Part shown: positions 33,757-41,805 of the stretch, one piece after another
How positions within the stretch are numbered: position 1 is the first letter of the stretch
How the letters are laid out: each line of letters starts with the position of its first letter
Assembly (NCBI GenBank): GCA_018817795.1
Contig: JAHITJ010000156.1
Span: forward strand, 1-46,406
DNA: 46,406 nucleotides
From: Myxococcota bacterium
Lineage (GTDB): Bacteria; Myxococcota_A; Polyangia; HGW-17
Reading direction: 5' to 3'
Made by a program: the position numbers and the translations under genes
The notes under the pieces: model-generated
What the model saw: the letters and a program-made list of their open reading frames with translations, nothing else
The model's database searches: none
Told to the model about the DNA's origin: nothing

Positions 33757-35180
33757 AATTCTCCGATGCCGCGCCGTTTTTCCAGAAGGAACTGCAGAAG
33801 TTGTATGGATCCTTCCTGGAGCTCGGTGAAATCGGTGTGCTGCGTCGCTCCGGGGGTCGCAGACTCGGCGCCAAGATCTACATCACCGTGGCGGAGCAGC
33901 GCTTCATCGTGGGCCTGATGGAACTGTCCATGAACGGTGAGTTGATCGAGGTGTTCGGGCGGGATCGTGTGATCGAATGCATCCGGGACGCCTTCTCGGA
34001 GAAGAGCGCCGAGCCGATGGAGGATTTCTTCCTCGACTTCGACGACGAGGCCACGACCTCGGAGGATCTCACGCCATACCAGGCCCGCGAGCGCCTGGAT
34101 CAGTTGCTCCAGACCGGCACGGCCGATGCGCTGGCCGAGGCACGCAACCTGTATCCGCTGCTGCTGGCCAACCCCGACACGCGCGGCGCGGTGCTGCACG
34201 AGATGGCGCTGCTGGAACTGGCCCTGAAGAACACCTCCGCGGCGGAGAACCTGTTCATCGATGCCGTGAAGGAATACGCCAACCTCGCGCAGATCGAACT
34301 GATCGAGCGTGTGGTGGAACGTTTGACGAAGATCGTCGGGGCCGAGGCGATGAAGACCCACGATGTGACGCGCACCTACCACCGCACGCAGGAAAAACTG
34401 CGTGCGATCAAGGCGCTCTCGGACGTGTCAATCTTCAAGGGGCTGCCGTTCGGGCTGCTCACCGAGATGGAGTTCGAAGCCGAGGATGTGTCCCTGGCCA
34501 AGGGCGAGGTCGTCATCTCCGAGGGCGAGCCCGCCACGCGCTGCCTGATCATCCGCAGCGGCACCCTCGACGTCGTGCTCGAGGGCTTCGAGCAGCCCCG
34601 CACCGTGCGTTCCTGCTTCCCGGGTGAGTTCCTCGGGGAGAACGCCGTGCTGCACCCGCCCGGCACCGTGCCCACGACCGCCAGCCTGCGCGCCGCCCGG
34701 GAGCCCACACGCATCTGGAAATGGGAAGGCCAGAACCTGATCACCCTCATGGCCCGCTATCCGGAGTTGGAGATCCGCATCCGGACGGCCAAGGAGATCC
34801 ACCAACTGGACTCCTTCTTCTCCATGCACGAGACGCTGCAGTTCCTCGATGTGACGGTCCGTGACGCCATGCTGGACTGCCTGTACACCGTCGACACCGT
34901 GGAGCCTGGCCGTATGCTGATCGAGAACGAGGAAGTGCCCGAGTTCGTGTTCCTGGTCATCAAGGGCCGCGTCGAGTGGCAGCCGCTCTCGGGGGACCCC
35001 GTCTCCTTCGGCGTGGACTCCTTCGTCGGCATGCGAGACGCTCTCCACGAGATCGCCATCGAAGGCGAGTATCACGCCGCCGAGACCAGCCTCATCGCCG
35101 TCTTCGAGTCGGAGAAGCTCCGGGCGCTGGCCGTCTCCAGTCCACCCTCCGTGGTGGCCATCCTTGAACGCCTCCACTGA
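33753..35180 (+). CDS. Cytoplasmic protein with helical N-terminal region and two cNMP-binding-like domains
   Basis: 475 residues without signal or membrane segment. Residues 1-100 form an alpha/beta domain of unknown type and about 105-205 a helical region. Then come two CRP/EPAC-type beta-barrels, about 225-335 (SIFKGLPFGLLTEMEFEA, FPGEFLGENAVL) and about 350-470. The first has Glu in the GEFLGE loop, but the Arg that normally grips the cyclic phosphate is not obvious in the following GTVPTTASL, and the second barrel is weaker. They may be protein- rather than nucleotide-binding. No DNA-binding helix-turn-helix is seen at the end, so this is not a normal CRP regulator. Overlaps the DUF192 gene by four bases. 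A kinase effector is a reasonable guess. Confidence 0.82.
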   Translation: MKFSDAAPFFQKELQKLYGSFLELGEIGVLRRSGGRRLGAKIYITVAEQRFIVGLMELSMNGELIEVFGRDRVIECIRDAFSEKSAEPMEDFFLDFDDEATTSEDLTPYQARERLDQLLQTGTADALAEARNLYPLLLANPDTRGAVLHEMALLELALKNTSAAENLFIDAVKEYANLAQIELIERVVERLTKIVGAEAMKTHDVTRTYHRTQEKLRAIKALSDVSIFKGLPFGLLTEMEFEAEDVSLAKGEVVISEGEPATRCLIIRSGTLDVVLEGFEQPRTVRSCFPGEFLGENAVLHPPGTVPTTASLRAAREPTRIWKWEGQNLITLMARYPELEIRIRTAKEIHQLDSFFSMHETLQFLDVTVRDAMLDCLYTVDTVEPGRMLIENEEVPEFVFLVIKGRVEWQPLSGDPVSFGVDSFVGMRDALHEIAIEGEYHAAETSLIAVFESEKLRALAVSSPPSVVAILERLH

Positions 35181-35214
35181 AAAAACCACTGACAGCACTG
35201 ATCAGATCCACTGA
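35175..35214 (+). repeat. Four spaced CACTGA copies beginning in a stop codon
   Basis: CACTGA occurs at 35175-35180, 35187-35192, 35196-35201 and 35209-35214, spaced 12, 9 and 13 bases apart. The first copy contains the TGA stop of the cNMP-domain gene. It resembles the degenerate CACTGAT-type strings often seen after genes in environmental genomes; this resemblance is from memory and function is unknown. Confidence 0.5.
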
Positions 35215-35287
35215 TACCCTCTGAAAACCAAGCAGTGTGCGATAAAAGCACTTGGGTCATTTCTTTCTTTTAAGGAACCTATGAAGA

Positions 35288-35334
35288 GACCCGTCTTTTG
35301 GGCGCCCTCTCCGTCTTTTCTGCAGTCTCTTCTT
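35288..35334 (-). repeat. Purine-rich dispersed repeat, copy C
   Basis: Read on the minus strand it contains AAGAGACTGCAGAAAAGACG followed by GAGAGGGCGCCCAAAAGACGG. It begins immediately beyond the stop codon of the minus-strand gene at 35335. Same orientation relative to its gene as copies A and B. Confidence 0.65.
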
Positions 35335-37428
35335 TTATGGGAGTTGACGGATGATCTCGGTCGCCACGACCGCGTCGCTGGCGGTGAGGGCGCCGGTGGG
35401 ACAGGCCACCACGCACTTGAGACAGCCGTCGCAGGCTGTCTGGGCCAGCGTCTTCAGCAGCGGCGGACGGATCACCGTGGAGAAGCCACGGTTCTCGAAG
35501 GCCAGCGCATAGCACTTCTTCTCGTCCTCGCAGATGCGCACGCAGTTGCCGCAGGTGATGCATTTCTCGGACTCGAAACGGAGCGCCGGATGGGATGTGT
35601 CGGTAAACCGCTCGCGGACCGCACCCAGGGAATAATGATGACTGTCGGGCCCGTAGACGTCGGCAGCCGCCCGCAGTTTGCACAGGTCCGCGCCGCGGCA
35701 GCCGCACTCCATGCACCGGGTGCTCTCACTGAGGACCTCCGCAGGCGTCAGGCCTGGGGCCACCTCGAGAAAGGACTTCACTGCGATCTCGGGTTTTTCG
35801 TGCACCCAGGGCACCCGTGCCTGCCGCTCGTACTTCTCGTACAGAACCGCAGGTATGTCGCCCAGCGTGCCGATGTTCACGGAGAACAACTTCCGGTAGC
35901 CGGTGACCTGCTGACCTGTCAGATACTGATGAATCGAGACAGCGGCCATCTTGCCCATGCCTGCGGCCCGCACCGCGATGTCGGGACCGAGCACCACGTC
36001 ACCACCGGCGAACACGCCCGGCACCGAGGTAGCCAGCGTGACTTCGTTGATCACGATCGTGCCCCACCGTGTGCGTGTCAGGCCGGTGTCCTCGATGCCC
36101 ATGCCGGAGACCTTCTGGCCGATGGCCGCGATCACCGTGTCCACCTCGACGGCGAATTCACTGCCTTCCACCGGCACCGGGCGCCGCCGGCCGCCCGCGT
36201 CGGGCTCACCAAGCTCCATGCGCAGGCAGATGACGCTGAGCTTGCCGGCTGCGGCAGGCTCCACCCGCACCGGGGCCACGAGCAGGCGCAGTTTCACGCC
36301 GTCATGCTCCATATCGGCGATCTCATGCTCCCAGGCCGGCATCTCCGCGCGGGTGCGCCGGTAGAACATCTCCACGGATGCGCCAAGCCTCACGGCGGTG
36401 CGGGCCGCGTCCACGGCCGAATTGCCGCCGCCCACGACCATGACCCGGGCACCCGGGTTCACCTTCTCCCCTCGCGCGACCGCGCCCAGGAAGTCCACCG
36501 CCGACACGACGCCGGGCAGATCCTCGCCCTGCACCTGCATCGCCGAACTGTCCTGGGCACCCATGGCCAGGAAGACCGCCTGATGCGACTGCTGCAACTG
36601 GGCCAGCGTGAAGTCCCTGCCCATCGTGCTTCCGTAATGGAAGCGCACGCCGGTCTTCTCGACCACGGCCACCTCCGCGTCGATCACCGCATGGGGCAGG
36701 CGGAACGAAGGGATGCCGTAGCGCAGCATGCCACCGGGCGCCGGATGGGCGTCGTAGACATCCACCTCATGACCCAGCAGCGACAGGAAGAACGCCGCAT
36801 TGACGCCTCCGGGGCCCGCTCCGATGACGGCTACCTTCTTCCCGGAGGGTGGTAGCTTGGCCGCGGGCACATAAGGCGTTTCGAGCATCAGATCCGAGTC
36901 GGCGGCCGCCCGCTTCAGGCGCATGATCGAGATGGCCTCGTCGACCTTGTTGCGACGGCAGTCCTGCTCGCAGGGGGCCGGACACACGCGTCCCAGGCAG
37001 CCGGGAAGCGACAGCGAGTCCTTGATGATCGAAAGAGAGCGGGCCGGTTCGTCGTTCTTGAGCGCCGCGATGAAACCGGGGATGTCCACGCCCGTGGGAC
37101 ACTTCTCATGGCAGGGACCGAAGCAGTCGCCGAGGTGATCGGAGAACATCAGTTCCAGGGCGGTCTTCCGCGCCGTCGAGATCTCCTCGGACTGCGTGCG
37201 CACCACCATGCCCGCCGACACCGGCGTCGAACACGAGGGCACGAGGTTTCCCCGGCCGCCTTCGATCTTCACCACGCACATGAAGCACGAGGCGAAGGGC
37301 TTGTGGTTTTCCATGAAACAGAAGGTGGGGATCTCGATCCCCAGCTTCCGGGCGGCGTCCAGCACGGTGCTGGCAGCCGGCACCGTGACGGTCTTACCAT
37401 CGATGGTGAGCGTAACGTTTGCGTCCAC
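35335..37428 (-). CDS. FAD-dependent NfnB/GltD-like oxidoreductase with N-terminal 2Fe-2S and C-terminal ferredoxin domains
   Basis: About 697 residues from GTG 37428, which has GGAGG five bases upstream; a GTG at 37443 would add five residues but has no ribosome site. A plant-type [2Fe-2S] domain has Cys near 37, 48, 51 and 66. A GltD-type region follows, with CHEKCPTG and CPAPCEQDC cysteines, the FAD Rossmann motif VAVIGAGPGGVNAAF and NAD(P) motif VMVVGGGNSAVDAAR. Two C-terminal [4Fe-4S] clusters are suggested by CITCGNCVRIC and CDGCLKCVVACPTGAL. With the two upstream genes it matches the subunit set of Stn-type transhydrogenases, where this subunit handles NADPH. Whether it bifurcates electrons is inferred, not shown. 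The gene is 37 bases after the NuoF-like gene. Confidence 0.88.
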   Translation of the reverse strand: MDANVTLTIDGKTVTVPAASTVLDAARKLGIEIPTFCFMENHKPFASCFMCVVKIEGGRGNLVPSCSTPVSAGMVVRTQSEEISTARKTALELMFSDHLGDCFGPCHEKCPTGVDIPGFIAALKNDEPARSLSIIKDSLSLPGCLGRVCPAPCEQDCRRNKVDEAISIMRLKRAAADSDLMLETPYVPAAKLPPSGKKVAVIGAGPGGVNAAFFLSLLGHEVDVYDAHPAPGGMLRYGIPSFRLPHAVIDAEVAVVEKTGVRFHYGSTMGRDFTLAQLQQSHQAVFLAMGAQDSSAMQVQGEDLPGVVSAVDFLGAVARGEKVNPGARVMVVGGGNSAVDAARTAVRLGASVEMFYRRTRAEMPAWEHEIADMEHDGVKLRLLVAPVRVEPAAAGKLSVICLRMELGEPDAGGRRRPVPVEGSEFAVEVDTVIAAIGQKVSGMGIEDTGLTRTRWGTIVINEVTLATSVPGVFAGGDVVLGPDIAVRAAGMGKMAAVSIHQYLTGQQVTGYRKLFSVNIGTLGDIPAVLYEKYERQARVPWVHEKPEIAVKSFLEVAPGLTPAEVLSESTRCMECGCRGADLCKLRAAADVYGPDSHHYSLGAVRERFTDTSHPALRFESEKCITCGNCVRICEDEKKCYALAFENRGFSTVIRPPLLKTLAQTACDGCLKCVVACPTGALTASDAVVATEIIRQLP

Positions 37429-37465
37429 GAATGCCTCCGACACACGGCCGCTTGGGCCGCATCGA

Positions 37466-39274
37466 TCAATGGGTCTTCACAGCTCCGAACTTGCACACGT
37501 CCCGGCATACGCCGCACTTGCTGCAGCGGTCCTGGTCGATGACGTAGGTGCCCTTCGATCCCCGCTGGCCGGTGATCGCCTGCACGGGGCAGTTCTGCAG
37601 GCAGGCGTCGCAGCCGGTGCACTTGTCCGGCGTGATCTCAAAGGTCGTCAGGGCCTTGCACACACCGGCAGGACAACGCTTCTCCAGGATGTGCGCGTCG
37701 TACTCGTGCCGGAAATACTTGATGGTGGTGAGCACGGGGTTGGGCGCCGACTGGCCCAGACCACACAGGCTCGTGTTCTTCACCTGGAGAGCCAGCTCCT
37801 CGAGCATCTTCACCGAGGATTCATCTCCCTCTCCGGCGCAGATCTTCTCGAGCAGCTCGAGCATGCGCGTGGTGCCGATGCGGCAGAAGGTGCACTTGCC
37901 GCAGCTCTCGTCCTTGGTGAAGTGCAGGAAGAACCGGGCCACATCGACCATGCAGGTGGTCTCGTCCATCACGACCAGACCGCCCGAGCCCATGATCGCG
38001 CCGGTGCGGTTGACCTCATCGTAGTCGATGCGCGTGTCGAACAACTCCACCGGAATGCAGCCACCTGAAGGACCGCCCATCTGGACGGCCTTGATCGGAC
38101 GGCCTGTGGACGATCCACCCGCCACGTCCTCGACGATCTCGCGGATGGTAATGCCCATGGGCACCTCCGCGAGTCCTCCGCGCTGGATCTTGCCCGCCAG
38201 CGCGAACACCTTCGAGCCGCGGCTCTTCTCTGTTCCAACCGACGCGAACGCGTCACCGCCGTTGTGGATGATCCACGGCACGTTGGCGAAGGTCTCGACG
38301 TTGTTGATGTTGGTGGGCATGTCCCACAGCCCCTTCTGGGCCGGGAACGGCGGACGCGGACGTGGCATGCCGCGACGACCCTCGATGGAGGCCATCAGCG
38401 CGGTCTCCTCCCCGCACACGAAGGCGCCGGCACCCTCCTTGACCTTGATGTCAAAGGAAAACTCCGTGCCGTAGATGTTCTTTCCCAGCAACCCGGCGGC
38501 CCGCGCCTGGTCGATGGCCCGGATCAGCCGCTCAACGGCCAGGGGATATTCAGCGCGACAATAGATGTAGCCGCGGTCCGCGCCAACGGTGGCCGCCGCG
38601 ATCGTCATGCCCTCGAGCACGGCGTGGGGATCGCTCTCGAGCACGGAGCGGTCCATGAACGCACCCGGATCGCCCTCGTCGGCGTTGCACACGACGACCT
38701 TGTGATCCCCGGGGGCCTTGCGCGTGAACTCCCACTTCATGCCGGTGGGAAAGCCGGCGCCGCCGCGACCGCGCAGCCCGGACTTCTTCATCTCCGCTAG
38801 GACCCAGTCCGGTCCGCGTTCCAGCGCGATCCGCAGGGCCTCCCAGCCGCCCACGGCGCGGTAGGCGTCGAGGCTGTCGGGATCGATCACACCGCAGTTG
38901 CGCAGCACGATCCGTCGCTGCTTGGCCAAAAAGGCGCCCGCCGGGCTCGCGGGGTTGTCCTCCCGCAGGCGGAAGCGCTCCACGGGCTCGCCGCCGCGAA
39001 GGTGCTTTTCGAACACCTGGTCAACCTTCTTGGGCGTCATGTCGCCGTACAGGAACACTTTTCCGTCGGTGTCGTGCAGTTCGACCAGGGGTTCCCGGTG
39101 ACACATGCCGTTGCAGCCGGTGATCGCCAGCTCCACATCCCAGGAGGACTCGGCCTCGAGCCGGGCCTGGATGTGCCGGTACACGTCGCGCGCACCCGCG
39201 GCGATGCCGCAGGATCCCAGTCCCACCACCAGGCGGGGTCTTTTCTTGTTGTCGGTTGCGATCGGGCTCGTCAT
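37466..39274 (-). CDS. NuoF/HydB-like NADH-binding flavoprotein with ferredoxin domain
   Basis: 602 residues from ATG 39274; an upstream frame start at 39391 is rejected because the ATG overlaps the NuoE-like stop by four bases (ATGA). The thioredoxin-like N-terminal domain has Cys22, Cys54 and Cys58. The NuoF core has the FMN/NADH motif LRGRGGAGFPTGMKW (167-181) and GAGAFVCGEETALMASIEG. The [4Fe-4S] site has Cys458, Cys461, Cys464 and Cys504. Two ferredoxin clusters follow at the C-terminus (552/555/558/562 and 584/587/590/594). This HydB-type architecture, longer than respiratory NuoF, is typical of bifurcating hydrogenase, formate dehydrogenase and transhydrogenase complexes. No hydrogenase catalytic subunit is next to it. 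Confidence 0.93.
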   Translation of the reverse strand: MTSPIATDNKKRPRLVVGLGSCGIAAGARDVYRHIQARLEAESSWDVELAITGCNGMCHREPLVELHDTDGKVFLYGDMTPKKVDQVFEKHLRGGEPVERFRLREDNPASPAGAFLAKQRRIVLRNCGVIDPDSLDAYRAVGGWEALRIALERGPDWVLAEMKKSGLRGRGGAGFPTGMKWEFTRKAPGDHKVVVCNADEGDPGAFMDRSVLESDPHAVLEGMTIAAATVGADRGYIYCRAEYPLAVERLIRAIDQARAAGLLGKNIYGTEFSFDIKVKEGAGAFVCGEETALMASIEGRRGMPRPRPPFPAQKGLWDMPTNINNVETFANVPWIIHNGGDAFASVGTEKSRGSKVFALAGKIQRGGLAEVPMGITIREIVEDVAGGSSTGRPIKAVQMGGPSGGCIPVELFDTRIDYDEVNRTGAIMGSGGLVVMDETTCMVDVARFFLHFTKDESCGKCTFCRIGTTRMLELLEKICAGEGDESSVKMLEELALQVKNTSLCGLGQSAPNPVLTTIKYFRHEYDAHILEKRCPAGVCKALTTFEITPDKCTGCDACLQNCPVQAITGQRGSKGTYVIDQDRCSKCGVCRDVCKFGAVKTH

Positions 39275-39753
39275 GCGGGGTCCCCCTTGTCCGCTGCCAT
39301 GTGGGCGGCCAGCGCGTCCGAGATCTTCCGGGGCGTCACCTTGCCCAGCGTGTCCTGACCGAGCACCACCACGGGCGCGAGGCTGCAGCAACCGACGCAG
39401 GCCACGGACTCCAGCGTGTAGCGCATGTCCGGCGTGGTGTGCTTGTCGGGAATGCCCAGCTGGTTCTCCAGCGTCTCGGTGAGCGTATCAGCGCCGCCCA
39501 CATGGCAGGCGGTGCCGTGGCAGACCTTGATGATGGTCTCTCCCACGGGCTTGAGCCGGAACTGGGAGTAGAACGTGGCCACGCCGAAGAGCTGGCTCGG
39601 CGTGATCTCTGTGTGTGAACACACGTATTCCAGCGCCTCGATGGGAAGATACCGGAAACGCGCCTGTATGCCCTGCAGGATGGGAATGGCCTGCTCGGCC
39701 CCGGTTCCCTTCTCCTTCAGGATTTCGTCGATCACAGATACATCCATTGACAT
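39271..39753 (-). CDS. NuoE/HydC-like [2Fe-2S] subunit
   Basis: 160 residues from ATG 39753, which has GGAG seven bases upstream; an earlier in-frame start at 39918 adds 55 residues unlike the family. The N-terminal helical domain is followed by a thioredoxin-like [2Fe-2S] domain with Cys78, Cys83, Cys119 and Cys123 (CHGTAC and CVGCC), the standard NuoE pattern. It is the first gene of the three-gene operon and transfers electrons with the NuoF-like flavoprotein. A strong promoter lies in the divergent gap behind it. Confidence 0.93.
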   Translation of the reverse strand: MSMDVSVIDEILKEKGTGAEQAIPILQGIQARFRYLPIEALEYVCSHTEITPSQLFGVATFYSQFRLKPVGETIIKVCHGTACHVGGADTLTETLENQLGIPDKHTTPDMRYTLESVACVGCCSLAPVVVLGQDTLGKVTPRKISDALAAHMAADKGDPA

Positions 39754-39832
39754 GAGGAATCTCCGCTTTTGTTCAAACACGAGCCGATCAACACTGAAAA
39801 AGCCGCATCGCACAAGGCTTTCCATGCGCGGG

Positions 39833-39861
39833 AAAATACCCCCTCTGGATCGGGCCGTCAA
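39833..39861 (-). promoter_or_regulatory. Sigma70-type promoter for the NuoE-like operon
   Basis: On the minus strand TTGACG (39861-39856), 17 bases, TATTTT (39838-39833). The -10 lies about 80 bases before the start at 39753. It is back to back with the plus-strand promoter at 39880-39908, only 18 bases between the two -35 hexamers. Confidence 0.6.
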
Positions 39862-39879
39862 GGGCATTTTCCTGGGTGG

Positions 39880-39908
39880 TTGTGTTCTATTCCGGTTTTC
39901 ACTACAAT
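39880..39908 (+). promoter_or_regulatory. Sigma70-type promoter for the four-gene coiled-coil/AAA/GHKL operon
   Basis: TTGTGT (39880-39885), exactly 17 bases, then TACAAT (39903-39908). The start codon at 39959 is about 50 bases further on, after a GC-rich stretch and an AAGGAAAGAG ribosome site. Confidence 0.65.
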
Positions 39909-39958
39909 GCTGCAACACGGGCGCGCCCGGGTCGCGCGCGAAAGGAAAAAGGAAAGAG

Positions 39959-41023
39959 ATGACGGAAAATCAACTGAACGCGGAGGAGATCCTGAAAAAG
40001 CAGGTGGAGTTCGACGGCAGCAAGTGGAGCCGCGAGGCCACCGGACAGGTCGACGACCAGTACAGGTCCCGCAACCAGGACAACCTGCAGGAGCTCAAGC
40101 GGCTGCAGGAGGAGCACGACCAGCTCGCCAAGGACATGAACAAGGAGATCGCCGATCAGCGCTCGCTGCTCGACGAGATCAAGACCATGACCTCGGGCAA
40201 GCAGGGCGGCGTGGGTCGCGGCTTCCGCGGGGTGCTCGGACGCATCCCGGTGCTGGGCAGGCCCTTCCGGCGGCGTCCCCTGGCGGATCTGCTCTCGGCC
40301 AAGGTCGACATCGCCGACGCCCACGTCAAACACATCGCCGAGTACCTCAAGAAGGTCGAGCGGACCATCTCGGGGCTGCATGACGACCAGAAGTCCCTGC
40401 AGGCCAAAAAGGTGGAAGCCGCCAGGGGCAAGAAACAATACGTAGGGCTGGTCCTCGAGTTGAAGTCCCTGCACGAGGAGCTGCAGGCACGCCTGGCGGC
40501 CATGACCGACGCCAGCTCCGAAGAGTTCCGGCAGACCGAGGGCCAGTTGGTCGAGACCGACCGCCTGATCTGGGAGCACGGCCAGAAGATGCAGTTGTTC
40601 GACCACGCGCTGCACCACCTCGACTCGATCATGAAGATGAACCTGCACTTCACCGAGATCTCGAAGAACCTGCACGCGAACATGACCCTGATCCATGAGG
40701 CCGCCGAGCTGGTCCTCGACGAGCTGCGTCAGCACGCCTCCCGCCTGGCCACCCTCGCGGAAGCCGGGCAGTTGTCCCTGCAGGTCACCGCCAGCATGGA
40801 GAGCCTCAAGGAGAGCATGAACAAGGTCGCGATCATCACCTCCGAGACCTCGTTGTTTCTGACCCGGAACGTCGAGCAGATCGTCGCCAACATGACCGTG
40901 TACGACCGGCACGTGGAAGAGCTCGTGGAGAAGAACCTGGCCACCGAGAAGGAAATCAGGCAGCAGCAACTGCAGCGGATCCTCGAGAAGGCCGAACAGG
41001 AACAGAACGCCGACCCCGCATGA
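39959..41023 (+). CDS. Coiled-coil protein with weak TelA-like layout, first gene of a novel operon
   Basis: 354 residues from ATG 39959, which has AAGGAAAGAG just upstream; an in-frame extension to 39575 runs over the divergent promoters and is rejected. No signal or true membrane span. An N-terminal coiled coil (about 40-80) precedes a Gly/Arg-rich segment with GRGFRGVLGRIPVLGRPFRRR near 85-107, then helical heptad-rich sequence to the end. The order helical-basic insert-helical recalls TelA (toxic anion resistance) proteins, but I see no decisive shared motif. The last four bases overlap the next gene (ATGA). Probably cytoplasmic scaffold or effector partner of the AAA protein; function unknown. 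Confidence 0.82.
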   Translation: MTENQLNAEEILKKQVEFDGSKWSREATGQVDDQYRSRNQDNLQELKRLQEEHDQLAKDMNKEIADQRSLLDEIKTMTSGKQGGVGRGFRGVLGRIPVLGRPFRRRPLADLLSAKVDIADAHVKHIAEYLKKVERTISGLHDDQKSLQAKKVEAARGKKQYVGLVLELKSLHEELQARLAAMTDASSEEFRQTEGQLVETDRLIWEHGQKMQLFDHALHHLDSIMKMNLHFTEISKNLHANMTLIHEAAELVLDELRQHASRLATLAEAGQLSLQVTASMESLKESMNKVAIITSETSLFLTRNVEQIVANMTVYDRHVEELVEKNLATEKEIRQQQLQRILEKAEQEQNADPA

Positions 41024-41805
41024 TCTCCCTCTTCGAGTGTGCCCTGCTGCTGCTGGACCGGATCCGGACCGACGAACGCTTTCCCGACATCGAATGGGCC
41101 CGAAGCGGCCTGGACGACGACCCCACGGGTCCGCATCCGGTTTCAGGCCTGCCCCTGTACTTCGGCGCCCGTAAGTGTCCGCAGCCGGTGACCCGCGTGC
41201 GGTGGCTGCACGCCGGGGCCGACGGGGCCCGCTTCGAGTGGATCCGTGATCGCGTGGATCCGGTGTTCCATGTCCCCAACCGCCATGTCTGCCGTTTCCT
41301 GGTGACGGGACTGTCGCTTCCGGCGCCCTTCTCGCCGGAGGCTGCCGAGGTCGTGACCCATCTTCCCGCCGGCATCGTCGAGACCCTCGACAACGCGCTG
41401 CTGCAGGACTCCGAACTGGGCTTCCTGCAGTGCCTCGAGGCAGACCGGAGCCTCACCGTGGAGTCCATCACCCGCGGGATGATCGGACCCCTGTGGAGCG
41501 CCGTCTGTGCGCCCGCCCAGATTGTTCAAATATTTCACAATGATCCTGGGGCCGCCCTGCTGCACCTGCCGCTGGACTGCACCCTGCGGGAGCCCGGCCC
41601 CTCCATCGCCGACGATCCCCTGGCACCCCTGTACGGCACCGGCACCGAGCTCGAACCGGCGGTGAGCCGGCTGCGGGCCCGCCTGCCCTACCGCGTGCTG
41701 CGCCGGCGCCGCGCCTTCCTCCGTGGGGCCCGGTGCACCCTCGAAGCCCTGAAGGACCTCTTTCCGGGATTGTCCGTGATCCCGGTCGACACAGGTGAAT
41801 CATGA
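41020..41805 (+). CDS. Unknown protein, second gene of the novel operon
   Basis: 261 residues, no signal peptide, membrane segment or recognised domain. It is Pro/Arg-rich and mixed alpha/beta. The C-terminal third is basic (RLRARLPYRVLRRRRAFLRG). No nucleotide-binding or metal-binding motif is clear. The start overlaps the preceding stop (ATGA) and the end overlaps the AAA gene (ATGA), so the three genes are translationally coupled and should be made in fixed ratio. Its preservation in this arrangement argues that it is a structural partner of the AAA protein, but this is inference. Confidence 0.78.
   Translation: MISLFECALLLLDRIRTDERFPDIEWARSGLDDDPTGPHPVSGLPLYFGARKCPQPVTRVRWLHAGADGARFEWIRDRVDPVFHVPNRHVCRFLVTGLSLPAPFSPEAAEVVTHLPAGIVETLDNALLQDSELGFLQCLEADRSLTVESITRGMIGPLWSAVCAPAQIVQIFHNDPGAALLHLPLDCTLREPGPSIADDPLAPLYGTGTELEPAVSRLRARLPYRVLRRRRAFLRGARCTLEALKDLFPGLSVIPVDTGES

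Noticed and set aside
39575-39958. Upstream extension of the coiled-coil gene
   Set aside because: It would cover both divergent promoters and the NuoE-like start; the ATG at 39959 has its own ribosome site.
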